From Chloroflexota bacterium (GTDB lineage: Bacteria; Chloroflexota; Limnocylindria; Limnocylindrales; CSP1-4), in assembly GCA_021802825.1 (NCBI GenBank), contig JAJZRG010000005.1:1-64000 (forward strand): a DNA stretch of 64,000 bases, in the 5' to 3' direction. Position 1 is the first letter of the stretch, and the number at the start of each line of letters is the position of its first letter. This document shows, in pieces, positions 63,058-64,000 of the stretch. A program made the translations under genes and the position numbers. The notes under the pieces were generated by a model that worked only from the letters and a program-made list of their open reading frames with translations, was not told where the DNA came from and ran no database searches.

Positions 63058-64000
63058 GCGTCCCACCTTCGGAAGACCAGCGCCGTGTTCTGGCCACCGA
63101 ACCCGAACGAGTTCGACAATGCCACGCGCGGGTCCCGCTTCGTTGCCACCTTGGGCGTGAGGTCCATGCCCGCCGCCGCCTCGTCCGGGTCGTCGAGGTT
63201 GATGGTGGGCGGCACGATCCCCGTCCGGAGCGTCAGGATAGTGACGATCGCCTCCACGGCTCCCGCCGCGCCCAGGGTGTGGCCGAGCATCGACTTGTTG
63301 GCGGTCACCGACACGTTCCGGGCATGGTCGCCCAGGATCGTGCGGATCGCCGCCAGCTCCGCCTTGTCGCCCTCCGCCGTGGACGTGGCGTGGGCGTTGA
63401 CGTGGTCCACCTCGGACGGGTCGAGGCCCGCCTTGTCGAGCGCCCGTCGCGCGGCCCGGACCGCGCCGATGCCGCCCGGCGCCGGCAGCGTGATGTGCGA
63501 GGCGTCCGCTGTGGCCCCGTAGCCGACGAGCTCCGCGAGCGGGGCGGCGCCGCGCGCCTGAGCATGCTCGAGCGCCTCGAGTACCAGCACGCCGCACCCC
63601 TCGCCCACCACGAAGCCGTCGCGCGCTCTGTCGAACGGGCGCGACGCAGCGGCCGGGTCGTCATTGCGCGTGGACAGCGCCTTCATCGACGCGAAGCCGC
63701 CGATCGTCGCCTCGTGGATCCCCGCCTCGACGCCGCCCGCGAGCATGACGTCCGCGTCGCCGCGCCGAATGGTCTCCCACGCCTCGCCCACCGCATGGCC
63801 GCCCGTGGCGCAGGCCGACACGGTGGAGAAGTTGGGGCCGATGGCGCCAGTCGCGATCGCGACCTGCCCGGCGCCCACGTTGCCGATGCCCATGGGGATG
63901 AAGAACGGCGAGATCCGGTCGGGGCCGCGCTGGCCCATGAGCAGCACGTTGTCGAACAGCGTCTGCACGCCGCCCATGCCCGAGCCCAGGATGACGCCCG
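63054..64000 (-). CDS. fabF: 3-oxoacyl-[ACP] synthase II (5' end beyond the window)
   Basis: The C-terminal 315 or so residues of a beta-ketoacyl-ACP synthase; the start lies outside the window. The active-site Cys is in 'VSACATGGHAVGEAW', followed by 'DVMLAGGVEAGIHE'. The two catalytic histidines lie in 'NAHATSTAEGD' and 'NKSMLGHTLGAAG', and 'SNSFGFGGQNTALVF' closes the protein. It belongs to the co-directional fabF-accB-fabH-fabG-rfbC group. No acpP is seen here. Confidence 0.96.
   Translation of the reverse strand, partial: GVILGSGMGGVQTLFDNVLLMGQRGPDRISPFFIPMGIGNVGAGQVAIATGAIGPNFSTVSACATGGHAVGEAWETIRRGDADVMLAGGVEAGIHEATIGGFASMKALSTRNDDPAAASRPFDRARDGFVVGEGCGVLVLEALEHAQARGAAPLAELVGYGATADASHITLPAPGGIGAVRAARRALDKAGLDPSEVDHVNAHATSTAEGDKAELAAIRTILGDHARNVSVTANKSMLGHTLGAAGAVEAIVTILTLRTGIVPPTINLDDPDEAAAGMDLTPKVATKRDPRVALSNSFGFGGQNTALVFRRWDA

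Overview
The window is uniformly GC-rich (about 70 percent or more by eye) and gene-dense. It has the look of a soil or freshwater Chloroflexota genome of the Limnocylindria/Ellin6529 kind. That placement is inference, from the overall gene set (deazaflavin-type oxidoreductase, ThyX, DUF2089/DUF4097 operon, secreted substrate-binding protein with a C-terminal membrane anchor, many GTG/TTG starts); an actinobacterial origin is not excluded without a marker gene. No rRNA, tRNA, CRISPR array, insertion sequence or prophage gene was found.

Layout. 0-6.5 kb: two START/SRPBCC proteins, a tyrosine phosphatase, a Ddn-like oxidoreductase, a SemiSWEET/HhH-GPD pair and an OmpR-type two-component system, interspersed with gene remnants. 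6.5-9.4 kb: a minus-strand operon headed by DUF2089 with a near-consensus sigma-70 promoter, then DUF4097, a SHOCT-like protein, a 64-aa protein and a decayed MFS gene. 9.4-17 kb: a secreted protein with clan-CD-like His/Cys motifs, YbaK, a DEAD-box helicase, a serine hydrolase and a GIY-YIG-like/GreA fusion. 17-24.6 kb: a HIT protein coupled to a 1001-aa multi-GAF/PAS histidine kinase, tag, katG and a SUKH protein. 24.6-30.7 kb: a complete oligopeptide-type ABC importer with 4-nt overlaps at each of its four internal gene junctions except the one after the binding protein. 31-38.4 kb: NUDIX, a double-ACT protein, a CocE-type hydrolase, thyX, purine nucleoside phosphorylase and moaA. 38.5-43.4 kb: a coiled-coil protein plus TadZ/ParA-like ATPase pair, two unknown genes and an MscS channel. 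44-47.6 kb: IclR and a class III aminotransferase, facing a truncated FAD oxidoreductase and a long-unit tandem repeat. 47.6-56 kb: DUF885 metallopeptidase, a 914-aa methyltransferase/nuclease-like protein, a TPR protein, a membrane protein and PolX. 56-59.5 kb: two tandem diguanylate cyclases. 59.7-64 kb: fatty acid synthesis genes fabF(partial)-accB-fabH-fabG followed by rfbC.

Three patterns run through the window. First, many operon-leading genes have a TAnnnT-like -10 hexamer 6-8 nt before the start codon and no ribosome binding site, which indicates leaderless transcription; this also decided several starts (moaA, polX, the 914-aa protein, one diguanylate cyclase). Second, at least five genes survive only as fragments that keep the 5' end. 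Third, several intergenic regions hold different tandem families of hairpins, one with compensatory base changes in the stem.

The best candidates for something undescribed are the 914-aa single-gene methyltransferase-like/Zn-ribbon/winged-helix/nuclease-like protein (49459-52203), the SHOCT-linked DUF2089 operon, the GIY-YIG-like/GreA fusion and the coiled-coil/TadZ-like pair.
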